This document shows, in pieces, positions 8,589 to 16,711 of a stretch of 64,000 nucleotides of DNA. The notes under the pieces are model-generated. The model saw nothing but the letters and a program-made list of their open reading frames with translations. It was not told the DNA's origin and made no database searches. How positions within the stretch are numbered: position 1 is the stretch's first letter; each line of letters starts with the position of its first letter. A program made the position numbers and the translations under genes. The stretch is from Streptomyces collinus (lineage in GTDB: Bacteria; Actinomycetota; Actinomycetes; Streptomycetales; Streptomycetaceae). The stretch spans positions 6,076,001 through 6,140,000 of the forward strand of contig NZ_CP133771.1 in NCBI RefSeq assembly GCF_031348265.1, in the 5' to 3' direction.

Positions 8589-9350
8589 CTAGCCGGCCTC
8601 CAGGCCGGTGTCGTCCTGGAGCTTCGTCCAGAAGTGCTCCACGATCCGGTCGAGGAAGTCCTGGCCGGCACCGCCCGCGTCACCGCTGCCGCCGCCCCAG
8701 CTCAGGGTCGCGGCCATGTGCCCCTGGTAGTCCTCGTGCAGGCCCTGCAAGGCCTCCTCCAGGAACCGCCGGTCCAGGGGCACGAGTCTGGCCACCGGGC
8801 GGACGTAGGCCTGCCAGCGGGTGGTGGCGGCGCTGCGCAGCAGGTCGCCGAGCTTGGCGTCCCGGCCCGTGACGGCGACGAAGTCGGGCAGGCCGAGCCC
8901 GAGCAGATCGGCGAGGGCGGCGGACTGGCGGTCCGTGCCGCGCCAGGTGTCGGTCTCCTCCATGCGCAGGTAAGCCTGCACCTCGTGCCCCACGGCCCGG
9001 GCCACGTCCTCCGGGGCGAGGCAGCGGGCGATGCGGTGTTCGCGCAGGGTGCGCGGTCTGCCGATGAGTTCGGCGGGCGAGCACCACAGCACGCCCGCGA
9101 GTGCGGTGAGTTCGGAACCGGTCGGGGCGGCGGCCCCGCGCTCCCAGGCCATCACGTGGTCCGGGGTGATGTGGGGATGCCCGTACGAGACCCGCATGCC
9201 GTAGGCGACGTGCTCGGGTGCCATCCCGAGAGCTGCGCGCAGCCGGCGGGCGGCGGGGGCGTTGAAGGGCGGGGTCGTGGGGGCGGACGGGGCCGGGGGA
9301 GAGGGAGGGGAGTGGCTGGGGCGGGCTGAAGGTCGGCGCACGGCCCACAA
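8589..9350 (-). CDS. Double helix-turn-helix protein
   Basis: 253 residues if it starts at the TTG at 9350; a GTG at 9341 is equally possible. A Pro/Ser-rich N-terminal stretch (about residues 5-32) precedes two consecutive XRE/Cro-like helix-turn-helix segments, roughly residues 33-95 (ITPDHVMAWERGAAAP...LTALAGVLWCSPAEL) and 100-150 (LAPEDVARAVGHEVQAYLRMEET). A C-terminal helical domain follows (RFLEEALQGLHEDYQGHMAATLSWGG). It probably binds DNA; the target is unknown. It is convergent with pfkA and divergent from the PPOX gene. A perfect GTAGG-AA-CCTAC repeat at 9405-9416, upstream of this gene, could be an autoregulatory site. Confidence 0.65.
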   Translation of the reverse strand: MWAVRRPSARPSHSPPSPPAPSAPTTPPFNAPAARRLRAALGMAPEHVAYGMRVSYGHPHITPDHVMAWERGAAAPTGSELTALAGVLWCSPAELIGRPRTLREHRIARCLAPEDVARAVGHEVQAYLRMEETDTWRGTDRQSAALADLLGLGLPDFVAVTGRDAKLGDLLRSAATTRWQAYVRPVARLVPLDRRFLEEALQGLHEDYQGHMAATLSWGGGSGDAGGAGQDFLDRIVEHFWTKLQDDTGLEAG

Positions 9351-9527
9351 GCTAGGGCGGCGGGGGTGGGCTGACTACGGTCTGTTCGGCCAGGATCACG
9401 GATTGTAGGAACCTACGGCTACCGGCGGGTTCGACCAGGGCTGAAGATCGTCTTCCGGCCGGGGCGGAAGCGGGGCGAGGATGGCGCCGGGTCCGGTGAT
9501 CGCGGGCCCGGAAAGGCAGTGACGCAC

Positions 9528-9977
9528 ATGAACGGCAAGCTCAACGGGCATATGCGCGAGCGGCTCCTCGCGCCGAACTTCTGGCATCTCGCGACGGTGG
9601 GGGCGGACGGGGCGCCTCAGGTGTCGCCCATGTGGGCGGACATCGAAGGGGAGTACGTCATGGTCAACACCTCGATGGGGCGGGTGAAGGAGGAGAACCT
9701 GCGGCGCAATCCGTACGTTTCGCTGTCGCACCACGACCCCGCGAACCCCTACGACCGCGCCGAGATCCGAGGGAAGGTCGTGCGGTTCGTGGAGGGGGAG
9801 GCGGCGGAGCGGTCGATGGACCGGCTGGCGCGCAAGTACCTCGGCGAGGACCGCTACCCGTGGCTGCTGCCGGGCGAGTGCCGGGTGATGCTCCTGATCG
9901 AGCCGACGCGGGTGCGGAGGCAGGAGGGGGTCGAGCCGTTCCGGGCGGGCGTGCTCCCGGAGGGCACGCCGGACTGA
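9528..9977 (+). CDS. PPOX-class F420- or FMN-dependent protein
   Basis: 149 residues from ATG 9528; a GTG at 9519 would add three residues. GGAAAGG at 9510-9516 favours the ATG by spacing. It is a split-barrel flavin-binding fold of the pyridoxamine 5'-phosphate oxidase superfamily. The N-terminal region FWHLATVGADGAPQVSPMWADIEGEYVMVNTSMGRVKEENLRRNPYVSL is the cofactor-binding half, and Lys/Arg residues in GRVKEENLRRNP are typical of F420-binding actinobacterial members. The substrate is unknown. It is transcribed alone. Confidence 0.75.
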   Translation: MNGKLNGHMRERLLAPNFWHLATVGADGAPQVSPMWADIEGEYVMVNTSMGRVKEENLRRNPYVSLSHHDPANPYDRAEIRGKVVRFVEGEAAERSMDRLARKYLGEDRYPWLLPGECRVMLLIEPTRVRRQEGVEPFRAGVLPEGTPD

Positions 9978-10011
9978 ACCACGGCCCGGCCCGCGCGGGG
10001 GCAACCACCGG

Positions 10012-10164
10012 TCAGCCCTCGACCGCCCCGCCCAGGGCGAAGCCCCCTCCCAGCCGCCGTGCGATCAGTACGTACAGGAGGATCACCACCATGATCGCGG
10101 TGATGGGCAGGCTCGTGGCGAAGAGGATCGTCGGCAGGAACGGGCGGTTGAAGCGGGAGCGGAA
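10012..10164 (-). pseudogene. Relic: C-terminus of a carbohydrate ABC transporter permease
   Basis: Translating the minus strand from 10164 to the TGA at 10012-10014 gives about 50 residues, FNRPFLPTILFATSLPITAIMVVILLYVLIARRLGGG..., ending GGAVEG. One strongly hydrophobic membrane helix followed by a basic ARRL and a terminal G-A-V-E-G resembles the end of MalF/MalG-type sugar permeases, which often end in GAVKG. No start codon or N-terminal part exists, because the response-regulator gene ends just upstream at 10192 in the same frame. This looks like the surviving end of a deleted sugar-transport operon. It could instead be a chance open stretch, but the helix and tail together make that less likely. 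Confidence 0.5.
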
Positions 10165-10191
10165 ATGCGGGGACCGGTGGCTGATGGGCCG

Positions 10192-10881
10192 TCACTGGCC
10201 CGTGACCCAGCGGTACTGCAACTCCGGGCGGCCCACCGTGCCGTACTGCGGGCGGCGCGCCGCGCGTCCCGCGTCGACCAGATGCTCCAGGTAACGGCGG
10301 GCCGTGATGCGGGAGATGCCCACGGACTCCGCGACCCCGGCGGCCGTGAGGCCCTCCGCGCTGTCGCGCAGGACCACCGTCACCCGCTCCAGCGTCGGAG
10401 CGCTCAGCCCCTTGGGCAGCGCGGCCGGGCCCGGTGCACGCAGGGCCGCGAGTGCCCGGTCCACCTCGTCCTGGCCGCTCGCCTCGCCGACCGCCGCGTG
10501 GAACTCGGCGTAGCGCACGAGGCGGTCGCGCAGGGTCGCGAAGGTGAAGGGCTTCAGGACGTACTGGACGACCCCGAGCGAGACGCCCTCGCGGACGACG
10601 GCCAGATCGCGCGCCGACGTCACCGCTATCACGTCCGCGTGGTGACCGGCCGCCCGCAGCGACCGGGCCAGGTGCAGCCCGTGCACGTCCGGCAGGTGCA
10701 GATCGAGCAGGAGCAGGTCCACCGGCGTGCGGTCCAGGGCCCGGCGGGCCTCCGCGCCCGTGTGCGCCTTGCCCACGGCCACGAAGCCGGGCACCCGGCC
10801 GACATACAGGACGTGGGCGTCGGCGGCGACCGGGTCGTCCTCCACCACCAGGACACGGATGGCCTTCTCGCTGCTCGTCAT
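10192..10881 (-). CDS. CitB/DcuR-type response regulator
   Basis: 229 residues. The N-terminal receiver domain (about residues 8-120) has RVLVVEDDP, the phospho-acceptor Asp in LLLLDLHLPD, the conserved Thr/Ser in VIAVTSARD and Lys in VLKPFTF. The C-terminus holds a helix-turn-helix (LTAAGVAESVGISRITARRYLEHLVDAG) of the type used by CitB, DpiA and DcuR regulators. Its start overlaps the end of the sensor-kinase gene as ATGA, so the pair is co-translated. The neighbouring divergent dctA is the probable target. Confidence 0.9.
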   Translation of the reverse strand: MTSSEKAIRVLVVEDDPVAADAHVLYVGRVPGFVAVGKAHTGAEARRALDRTPVDLLLLDLHLPDVHGLHLARSLRAAGHHADVIAVTSARDLAVVREGVSLGVVQYVLKPFTFATLRDRLVRYAEFHAAVGEASGQDEVDRALAALRAPGPAALPKGLSAPTLERVTVVLRDSAEGLTAAGVAESVGISRITARRYLEHLVDAGRAARRPQYGTVGRPELQYRWVTGQ

Positions 10882-12548
10882 GCGTCGCCTCCAGCGCCTC
10901 TGGCCGCCGGGACCTCGGAGGGCACGCCCTCGGCCGCCGTTCCGGGCTCCCGCAGCGGCAGCCGTACCTCGAACTCCGCCCCGCCCCCGTCGGCCTCCGT
11001 CACCGTCAGGGAGCCCCCGTGCCGCTGGCTCGTCTGCCGTACCAGCGCCAGTCCGAGGCCCCGGCCGCCCGGGCCCGCCGGCTTCGTCGAGAAGCCGCGC
11101 TGGAAGACCGCCTCGGCGTGCTCCGGGTCCACGCCCGGGCCGGTGTCCGAGACCCGCAGCACCAGCTCCGGGGTGGCGTCGGACGTCCTGGTGTACGCCG
11201 CCACCGTCACCCGGGCCCGTACGCTGCCCTGCGCCGCGTCCACGGCGTTGTCGATCAGATTGCCGAGGATCGTCACCAGGTCCCGCGCCGGCAGCGACTC
11301 GGGCAGCAGGCCGTCGTCCAGGCTGCTCTCCTCCGAGACCATCAGCTCCACGCCCCGCTCGTTCGCCTGGGCCGTCTTGCCCAGCAGCAGCGCCGCCAGC
11401 ACCGGCTCGCTCACCGCCGCCACGACCTGGTCCGTCAGGGCCTGCGCCAGCTCCAGCTCGGCCGTCGCGAACTCCACCGCTTCCTCCGCCCGGCCCAGCT
11501 CGATCAGTGAGACGACCGTGTGCAGCCGGTTCGCCGCCTCGTGCGCCTGCGAGCGCAGCGCCTGTGTGAATCCCCGCTCGGAATCCAACTCACCCATCAG
11601 CGACTGGAGTTCGGTGACATCGCGCAGGGTGACGACCGTACCGCGCCGCTCGCCGCCCGACACCGGCGAGGTGTTGATCACCAGGACCCGGGACGCCGTC
11701 AGATGCACCTCGTCCACCCGCGGCTCCGACGCCAGCAGGGCACCCGTCAGCGGGGCCGGCAGCCCCAGCTCCGCCACCGACCTGCCCACCACGTCCCCGG
11801 CCACGCCGAGCAATTCGCGCCCTCCGTCGTTGATCAGCGCCACACGGTACTGCCCGTCCAGCATCAGCAGCCCCTCGCGCACGGCGTGCAGCGCGGCCTG
11901 GTGGTAGTCGTGCATCCGGCTCAGCTCGGACGCGTTCATGCCGTGGGTGTGGCGGCGCAGCCGGGCGTTGATGACGTACGTGCCGACCGCGCCCAGCACC
12001 AGCGCGCCGGCCGCGACGCCGAGCAGGGCCGTCAGCTGGTCCTGCACCCGCTGGGTGATCTCCTCGACCCTGATGCCGGCGCTGACCAGGCCGACCACCC
12101 GCGGGCCGTCCTGGATCGGGGTGACCGCGCGGACCGACGGTCCGAGCGTGCCCGTGTAGGTCTCGGTGAACGTCTGACCGCGCAGCGCCTTCTCGGTGTG
12201 GCCCTGGAAGGTCTGGCCGATCTGCTGCGGGTCGGGGTGCGTCCAGCGGATGCCCCGCGGATCCATGATCGTGATGAAGTCGACCTCGGTGTCCCGCATC
12301 ACCTTCAGCGCGTACGGCTGGAGCTCCGCCGACGGGTCCTCGGTGCGGGTCGCCGCGAGCACGGAGGGGGAGTCCGCGACGGACCGCGCCACCGCCCTGG
12401 CCTGGCGCGTCGCGGCCTCCTCGGCCTGGCTGCGGTCGCTGACGTAGGAGAACAGCGCGTATCCGGCCACGACGACCGCTATCAGGACGGCCTGCATGGC
12501 GAAGAGCTGGCCCGCCAGACTGCGGGGGCCGGGGACGGAGAGACGCAT
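10878..12548 (-). CDS. CitA/DcuS-type sensor histidine kinase
   Basis: 556 residues. TM1 is at about 15-35 (LFAMQAVLIAVVVAGYALFS). An extracytoplasmic Cache/CitA-like sensor domain follows at about 38-170, and TM2 at about 175-197. Then come a PAS domain (MLDGQYRVALINDGGRELLG), a Spo0B-like dimerisation helix with the probable phospho-His in LRSQAHEAANRLH, and an ATPase domain with N box NLIDNAVDAA, G1 VSDTGPGVDP and G2 GGRGLGLALV. The architecture fits kinases that sense C4-dicarboxylates or citrate outside the cell. It is the first gene of the two-gene operon and is divergent from dctA, 179 bases away. Confidence 0.92.
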   Translation of the reverse strand: MRLSVPGPRSLAGQLFAMQAVLIAVVVAGYALFSYVSDRSQAEEAATRQARAVARSVADSPSVLAATRTEDPSAELQPYALKVMRDTEVDFITIMDPRGIRWTHPDPQQIGQTFQGHTEKALRGQTFTETYTGTLGPSVRAVTPIQDGPRVVGLVSAGIRVEEITQRVQDQLTALLGVAAGALVLGAVGTYVINARLRRHTHGMNASELSRMHDYHQAALHAVREGLLMLDGQYRVALINDGGRELLGVAGDVVGRSVAELGLPAPLTGALLASEPRVDEVHLTASRVLVINTSPVSGGERRGTVVTLRDVTELQSLMGELDSERGFTQALRSQAHEAANRLHTVVSLIELGRAEEAVEFATAELELAQALTDQVVAAVSEPVLAALLLGKTAQANERGVELMVSEESSLDDGLLPESLPARDLVTILGNLIDNAVDAAQGSVRARVTVAAYTRTSDATPELVLRVSDTGPGVDPEHAEAVFQRGFSTKPAGPGGRGLGLALVRQTSQRHGGSLTVTEADGGGAEFEVRLPLREPGTAAEGVPSEVPAARGAGGDA

Positions 12549-12594
12549 GCCGTCAGTCTGCCTCGTGGCTGATTGTGAACTATATGAACGGAAG

Positions 12595-12610
12595 GGTGAC
12601 CGCGCTCACA
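12595..12610 (+). promoter_or_regulatory. CRP-like box between the sensor kinase and dctA
   Basis: GGTGA-CCGCGC-TCACA differs from the classic TGTGA-N6-TCACA dyad at one base. It lies 118 bases before the dctA start. Just upstream, TGAAC-TATA-TGAAC (12577-12590) is a short direct repeat that could bind the response regulator. Both are inferences from sequence. Confidence 0.4.
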
Positions 12611-12727
12611 CAGCAGGACATAGTCACGGCATTCCCCATAACGCATCTCGGGAGCTCCCCGCTCCCTTTTCCCCCGGACGTGAGCCGCACGCCGGTGATG
12701 CCGACGACGTCGTCAAGGAGGGCCGCC

Positions 12728-14122
12728 GTGACCAGCGCAGCCGATACGGCACCTGCCGCACCCAAGGCCAAGCGGGACCGCACGCACTATCTCTACATCG
12801 CGGTGATCATCGCGGTCGCCGCCGGTATCGCGGTGGGTCTGGCCGCACCCGACTTCGCGGTCGGGCTGAAGCCCATCGGAACCGGCTTCGTGGCCCTGAT
12901 CAAGATGATGATCTCGCCGATCATCTTCTGCACGATCGTGCTGGGCATCGGCTCGGTGCGGAAGGCCGCCAAGGTCGGTGCCGTCGGCGGTATCGCCCTC
13001 GGCTACTTCATGGTGATGTCGCTGATCGCGCTGGGCATCGGCCTGGTCGTCGGCAACATCCTGGACCCGGGCTCGAGCCTTGCGATGACCGACGCGGTCA
13101 AGGACGCCGGTCACGCACAGGTCGACCCCGAGGCCAGCGCGAACACCGCCGACTTCCTGCTGGGCATCATCCCGACCACGATGATCTCCGCCTTCACCAA
13201 CGAGTCGGTCCTCCAGACCCTGCTGATCGCCCTGCTCGCCGGCTTCGCGCTCCAGGGCATGGGCTCGGCCGGCCAGCCGATCCTGCGCGGTATCGAGCAC
13301 ATCCAGCGGCTCGTCTTCCGCATCCTCGCCATGGTGATGTGGGCCGCCCCGATCGGTGCCTTCGGCGCCATCGCAGCCGTCACCGGCTCCGCCGGCCTGG
13401 ACGCGCTCAAGAGCCTCGCCGTGCTGATGCTCGGCTTCTACGTCACCTGCTTCCTGTTCGTCTTCATCGTGCTCGGCATCCTGCTGCGCGTCGTCTCCGG
13501 CCTGAACGTCTTCACGCTCTTCAAGTACCTCGGCCGTGAGTTCCTGCTGATCCTGTCCACCTCCTCCTCCGAGTCCGCGCTGCCGCGGCTCATCGCGAAG
13601 ATGGAGCACCTGGGCGTCAGCAAGCCGGTGGTCGGCATCACCGTCCCGACCGGCTACTCCTTCAACCTCGACGGCACCATGATCTACATGACCATGGCCT
13701 CGCTGTTCATCGCCGACGCCCTGGGCACCCCGATGTCGATCGGCGAGCAGATCCCGCTGCTGCTCTTCCTGCTGGTCGCCTCCAAGGGCGCCGCCGGTGT
13801 CACCGGCGCCGGTCTCGCGACCCTGGCCGGTGGTCTGCAGTCGCACAAGCCGGCCCTGGTGGACGGCATCGGCCTCATCGTCGGCATCGACCGCTTCATG
13901 AGCGAGGCCCGCGCCCTGACCAACTTCGCCGGCAACGCCGTGGCCACCGTGCTGATCGGCACCTGGACCAAGGAGATCGACAAGGAGCGGGTGAACCAGG
14001 TCCTCGCCGGTCAGCTGCCCTTCGACGAGAAGACGCTGCTCGACGACGCCCACGGCGGCCCGGCCGAGGAGCAGGTCGAGGTGCCCGAGCAGGGCGGCGA
14101 GAAGGAGCTGGCGAAGGCCTGA
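12728..14122 (+). CDS. dctA: C4-dicarboxylate:cation symporter DctA
   Basis: 464 residues from GTG 12728, chosen because AAGGAGGG lies 5 bases upstream. It imports succinate, fumarate or malate with protons or sodium. The protein has eight or more membrane segments and the DAACS family marks: LSTSSSESALPRLI (the serine-rich re-entrant loop), GYSFNLDGTMIYM, SKGAAGVTGAG and DRFMSEARALTNFAGNAVAT. Its C-terminal tail is acidic and cytoplasmic. The divergent CitA/CitB-type two-component genes probably induce it when dicarboxylates are present. Confidence 0.92.
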   Translation: MTSAADTAPAAPKAKRDRTHYLYIAVIIAVAAGIAVGLAAPDFAVGLKPIGTGFVALIKMMISPIIFCTIVLGIGSVRKAAKVGAVGGIALGYFMVMSLIALGIGLVVGNILDPGSSLAMTDAVKDAGHAQVDPEASANTADFLLGIIPTTMISAFTNESVLQTLLIALLAGFALQGMGSAGQPILRGIEHIQRLVFRILAMVMWAAPIGAFGAIAAVTGSAGLDALKSLAVLMLGFYVTCFLFVFIVLGILLRVVSGLNVFTLFKYLGREFLLILSTSSSESALPRLIAKMEHLGVSKPVVGITVPTGYSFNLDGTMIYMTMASLFIADALGTPMSIGEQIPLLLFLLVASKGAAGVTGAGLATLAGGLQSHKPALVDGIGLIVGIDRFMSEARALTNFAGNAVATVLIGTWTKEIDKERVNQVLAGQLPFDEKTLLDDAHGGPAEEQVEVPEQGGEKELAKA

Positions 14123-14145
14123 CGGCCGCACCGCCCCCACAGAAT

Positions 14146-14184
14146 CCGGGCGGCTGGGTGTCCCCCCGTCGCTCAGCCGCCCGG
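14146..14184. terminator. Bidirectional terminator between dctA and tetR
   Basis: Perfect 11-bp arms CCGGGCGGCTG (14146-14156) and CAGCCGCCCGG (14174-14184) with a 17-nt loop, between convergent genes. Confidence 0.75.
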
Positions 14185-14201
14185 TTCACACATCGAGAAG
14201 T

Positions 14202-14816
14202 TCACACGTTCAGCTTCGCCACCAGCCCGGTGGCCTTCGAGGCGGGCACGCCCGCCGCGGTCAGTACGGTGACCGCGGCGCAGCGGCCCGCCTCTTGCGC
14301 TGCCAGCAGTCCGTCGTTCACGGCCTCCATCACGGCGAACAGCATCTGCTCGTGCACATACGCCAGGGCCGGAGCCGGCAGCGGCGAGCTGAAGACGTTC
14401 TCGTCCAGCCCTTGCTGCAGCAGCCCGATGCTCGCTTCCCGGACCGGGGCGAGCCGCTCCCGGATGCCCTGCATGGTGACCGTGCGCTGGGCGAGGGCGA
14501 CCAGCAGCCGGTAGCGGTCGGCGATCGCCCACACCGCCAGCACCGAGCGCGCCACCGCCTCGGCCGGTTCCCGCACATCCTCGCGGCCCGCCGCGTGCGC
14601 GGCCGACAGTGCCTGGACCGCCTCGTCGACGAGTGTGCTGATCAGCGCCTCACGGCTCGGGAAGTGCCCGTACACCGTCCGCCGGACGACGCCCGCGGCC
14701 CGTGCGATCTGGTCCATGGACGCGTCGGGGTCACGCAGCAACTCGGCGAGGGCGACGTCGAGGATGCGGCGGCGGTTGGCGTCGGCGCGGCTGGTTCCCG
14801 TGGTCATGGTCGTCAT
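14202..14816 (-). CDS. TetR-family repressor
   Basis: 204 residues from ATG 14816, with AAGGGG 5 bases upstream; ATG 14807 is a near alternative. The N-terminal helix-turn-helix (RRRILDVALAELLRDPDASMDQIARAAGVVRRTVYGHFPSREALI, about residues 12-56) is typical of the family. The C-terminal helical domain would bind a ligand and form the dimer. It is divergent from a DHA2 drug exporter, and the gap holds one perfect and two imperfect copies of an 18-bp dyad. By analogy with TetR/TetA and LfrR/LfrA, it probably represses itself and the exporter until an exported compound binds. Confidence 0.92.
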   Translation of the reverse strand: MTTMTTGTSRADANRRRILDVALAELLRDPDASMDQIARAAGVVRRTVYGHFPSREALISTLVDEAVQALSAAHAAGREDVREPAEAVARSVLAVWAIADRYRLLVALAQRTVTMQGIRERLAPVREASIGLLQQGLDENVFSSPLPAPALAYVHEQMLFAVMEAVNDGLLAAQEAGRCAAVTVLTAAGVPASKATGLVAKLNV

Positions 14817-14837
14817 TGTGCCCCTTCCCGCAGCGAT

Positions 14838-14900
14838 TTGCACAGTGCTGTGCAACGGCGTAGATTGCACAGCGTTGTGTAAATGCACGCCCATGTGCAA
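14838..14900. promoter_or_regulatory. TetR operator array
   Basis: Operator 1, TTGCACAG-TG-CTGTGCAA (14838-14855), is a perfect 8-bp dyad. Operator 2, TTGCACAGCGTTGTGTAA (14865-14882), is the same dyad with two arm mismatches, 27 bases on. A third weaker site, ATGCAC-N6-GTGCAA (14883-14900), follows directly. Together they cover the divergent start regions of tetR and the exporter, so one repressor can shut both. Confidence 0.85.
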
Positions 14901-14925
14901 GACAGCGAGGAAGGCAACCCCTGCC

Positions 14926-16611
14926 ATGCGACTCGTCATGAACGAACCGGCCGAGAGGATGGACCGCCCCTACGCACGCCGCTGGTGGGCGCTCCTCGTG
15001 CTCTGCCTCAGCCTGCTGATCATCGTGATGGCCAACACCGCCCTCACCGTCGCCGCGCCCGCCATGACCGAGGACCTCGGCCTGACCAGCGCCGACCTGC
15101 AGTGGGTGATCGACGGCTACACCGTCCCCTACGCCGCGCTGATGCTGCTGCTCGGCGCGATAGGCGACAAGTACAGCCGCCGCGGCGCGCTCGTCCTCGG
15201 GCTGGTCGTCTTCGCGGGCGGCTCCGTCTTCGGCTACCTGGCCGACAGCGCGACGACGGTCATCGCCGCACGGGCCGTGATGGGCGCCGGCGCCGCGATG
15301 ATCATGCCCGCCACGCTGTCGCTGCTCGCCGCGACCTTCCCGCGCGCCGAACGCGCCAAGGCCATCACCCTGTGGACCGCCACGGCCGGACTCGCCATCG
15401 CGGCCGGGCCGCTGGTCGCCGGAGCGCTGCTGGAGGACCACGGCTGGTCCTCGACGTTCCTCATCAACGTCCCCGTCGCGCTCCTGGGCCTCGTCGGCGC
15501 GCTCGTCCTCGTACCGCCGTCCAGGGCCGCGGACCGCGGGCGCATCGACTACGGCGGCGGACTGCTCTCGGTGGTGTGGATCGCCGCGCTCGTCTACATG
15601 ATCATCGAAGGGCCGCACTTCGGCTGGGGCGTCAACGCCGTCACGGCGGCGGTCGTCGCCGGAGCCGGGCTCCTGGCGTTCGTCCTCTGGGAGCTGCGCC
15701 ACCCGCGCCCGCTCCTCGACGTCCGCCGCTTCACCGACCGCGGCTTCGCCGGCTCCAACCTTGCCGTCGCCCTGTTCTTCCTGGCGGTCTTCGGTGCCTT
15801 CTACTACCTGACGCAGCACCTCCAGTTCGTCCTCGGCTACGACGCCCTGGACACGGGCGTGCGCATGCTGCCGCTGGCGGGCGCCGTGTTCGCCGGAGCG
15901 GCCCTCACCGGTCTCCTCACGCCCCGGGTCGGCATGAAGTGGACCGTCACGGCCGGCATGGTCGGCGGCACGGCGGCTCTGGCGCTGCTCACCCAGGTCG
16001 GCTCCGGTTCGTCGTACGGCGACTTCGTCGCGCCCCTGGTCGTCCTCGGCCTCTCGATCGGGCTCGCCCTGTCGCCCTGCACGGACGCGATCATGGGGGC
16101 GTTCCCGGAGTCGGAGCTGGGCGTCGGCGGCGCGGTGAACGACACGTCGCTGGAGCTCGGCGGCTCGCTGGGCATCGCCATCCTGGGCTCGCTGCTGGCG
16201 ACGTCCTACTCCGGCCACCTCTCGGACGCCACGGCCGGCAGCAAGCTCCCCGCCGACGCCCTGTCCACGGCCCAGGACTCCGTCGGCGCCGGGTACGCCG
16301 TCGCCCGGGGCCTCGGCGACAAGGCCCGGCAGCTGACCGAGCAGGCCGCCCACACCGGCGACCCGCAGCAGGCGGAGCGACTGCGCGCGCAGGCCGGCCA
16401 ACTCGGCGACGGCGCGCGGCAGATGGCCGACGCGGTGGGATCCGCCTTCTCCGACGCGGTCGCGCACACCAGCCTGATCGGCGCCGTGATCCTGGGCGTC
16501 GGCACGGTGGTGGTGGCGCTGTTGCTGCCCGGCAGTGCGAAGCCCGTGGACGAGCCCGCCGAGGAGGACAAGGAACTGGAGCCGGCCGGGGCCCGCCAGG
16601 GCCGGTCGTAG
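14926..16611 (+). CDS. DHA2-family MFS multidrug exporter
   Basis: 561 residues from ATG 14926, with GAGGAAGG 11 bases upstream. It has 14 predicted membrane helices, as in the QacA/EmrB/LfrA group. Marks include NTALTVAAPAMTEDLGLTSADLQWVIDGYTVPYAAL at the start, the motif A region LGAIGDKYSRRGAL, and motif C-like GPLVAGALLEDHGWSSTFLINVPV. It would expel hydrophobic or cationic drugs in exchange for protons. Before the last helix lies a polar loop of about 80 residues rich in Ala, Gln and Asp (about residues 425-505). It is controlled by the divergent TetR protein through the operators between them. Confidence 0.93.
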   Translation: MRLVMNEPAERMDRPYARRWWALLVLCLSLLIIVMANTALTVAAPAMTEDLGLTSADLQWVIDGYTVPYAALMLLLGAIGDKYSRRGALVLGLVVFAGGSVFGYLADSATTVIAARAVMGAGAAMIMPATLSLLAATFPRAERAKAITLWTATAGLAIAAGPLVAGALLEDHGWSSTFLINVPVALLGLVGALVLVPPSRAADRGRIDYGGGLLSVVWIAALVYMIIEGPHFGWGVNAVTAAVVAGAGLLAFVLWELRHPRPLLDVRRFTDRGFAGSNLAVALFFLAVFGAFYYLTQHLQFVLGYDALDTGVRMLPLAGAVFAGAALTGLLTPRVGMKWTVTAGMVGGTAALALLTQVGSGSSYGDFVAPLVVLGLSIGLALSPCTDAIMGAFPESELGVGGAVNDTSLELGGSLGIAILGSLLATSYSGHLSDATAGSKLPADALSTAQDSVGAGYAVARGLGDKARQLTEQAAHTGDPQQAERLRAQAGQLGDGARQMADAVGSAFSDAVAHTSLIGAVILGVGTVVVALLLPGSAKPVDEPAEEDKELEPAGARQGRS

Positions 16612-16666
16612 ATCAGGCCCCGCTCACCGGCGCTGAACAGCACCGTCGATTTCCTGCGGCCTGATC
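16611..16666. terminator. Possible long-loop terminator after the exporter
   Basis: Perfect 9-bp arms GATCAGGCC (16611-16619) and GGCCTGATC (16658-16666) enclose 38 bases. The position, directly at the stop codon, suits a terminator, but the loop is long. Confidence 0.35.
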
Positions 16667-16711
16667 CGAACGACAGGCCTGTGGCCGGGGCAGTTCGTGA
16701 CTGGTACCAGG

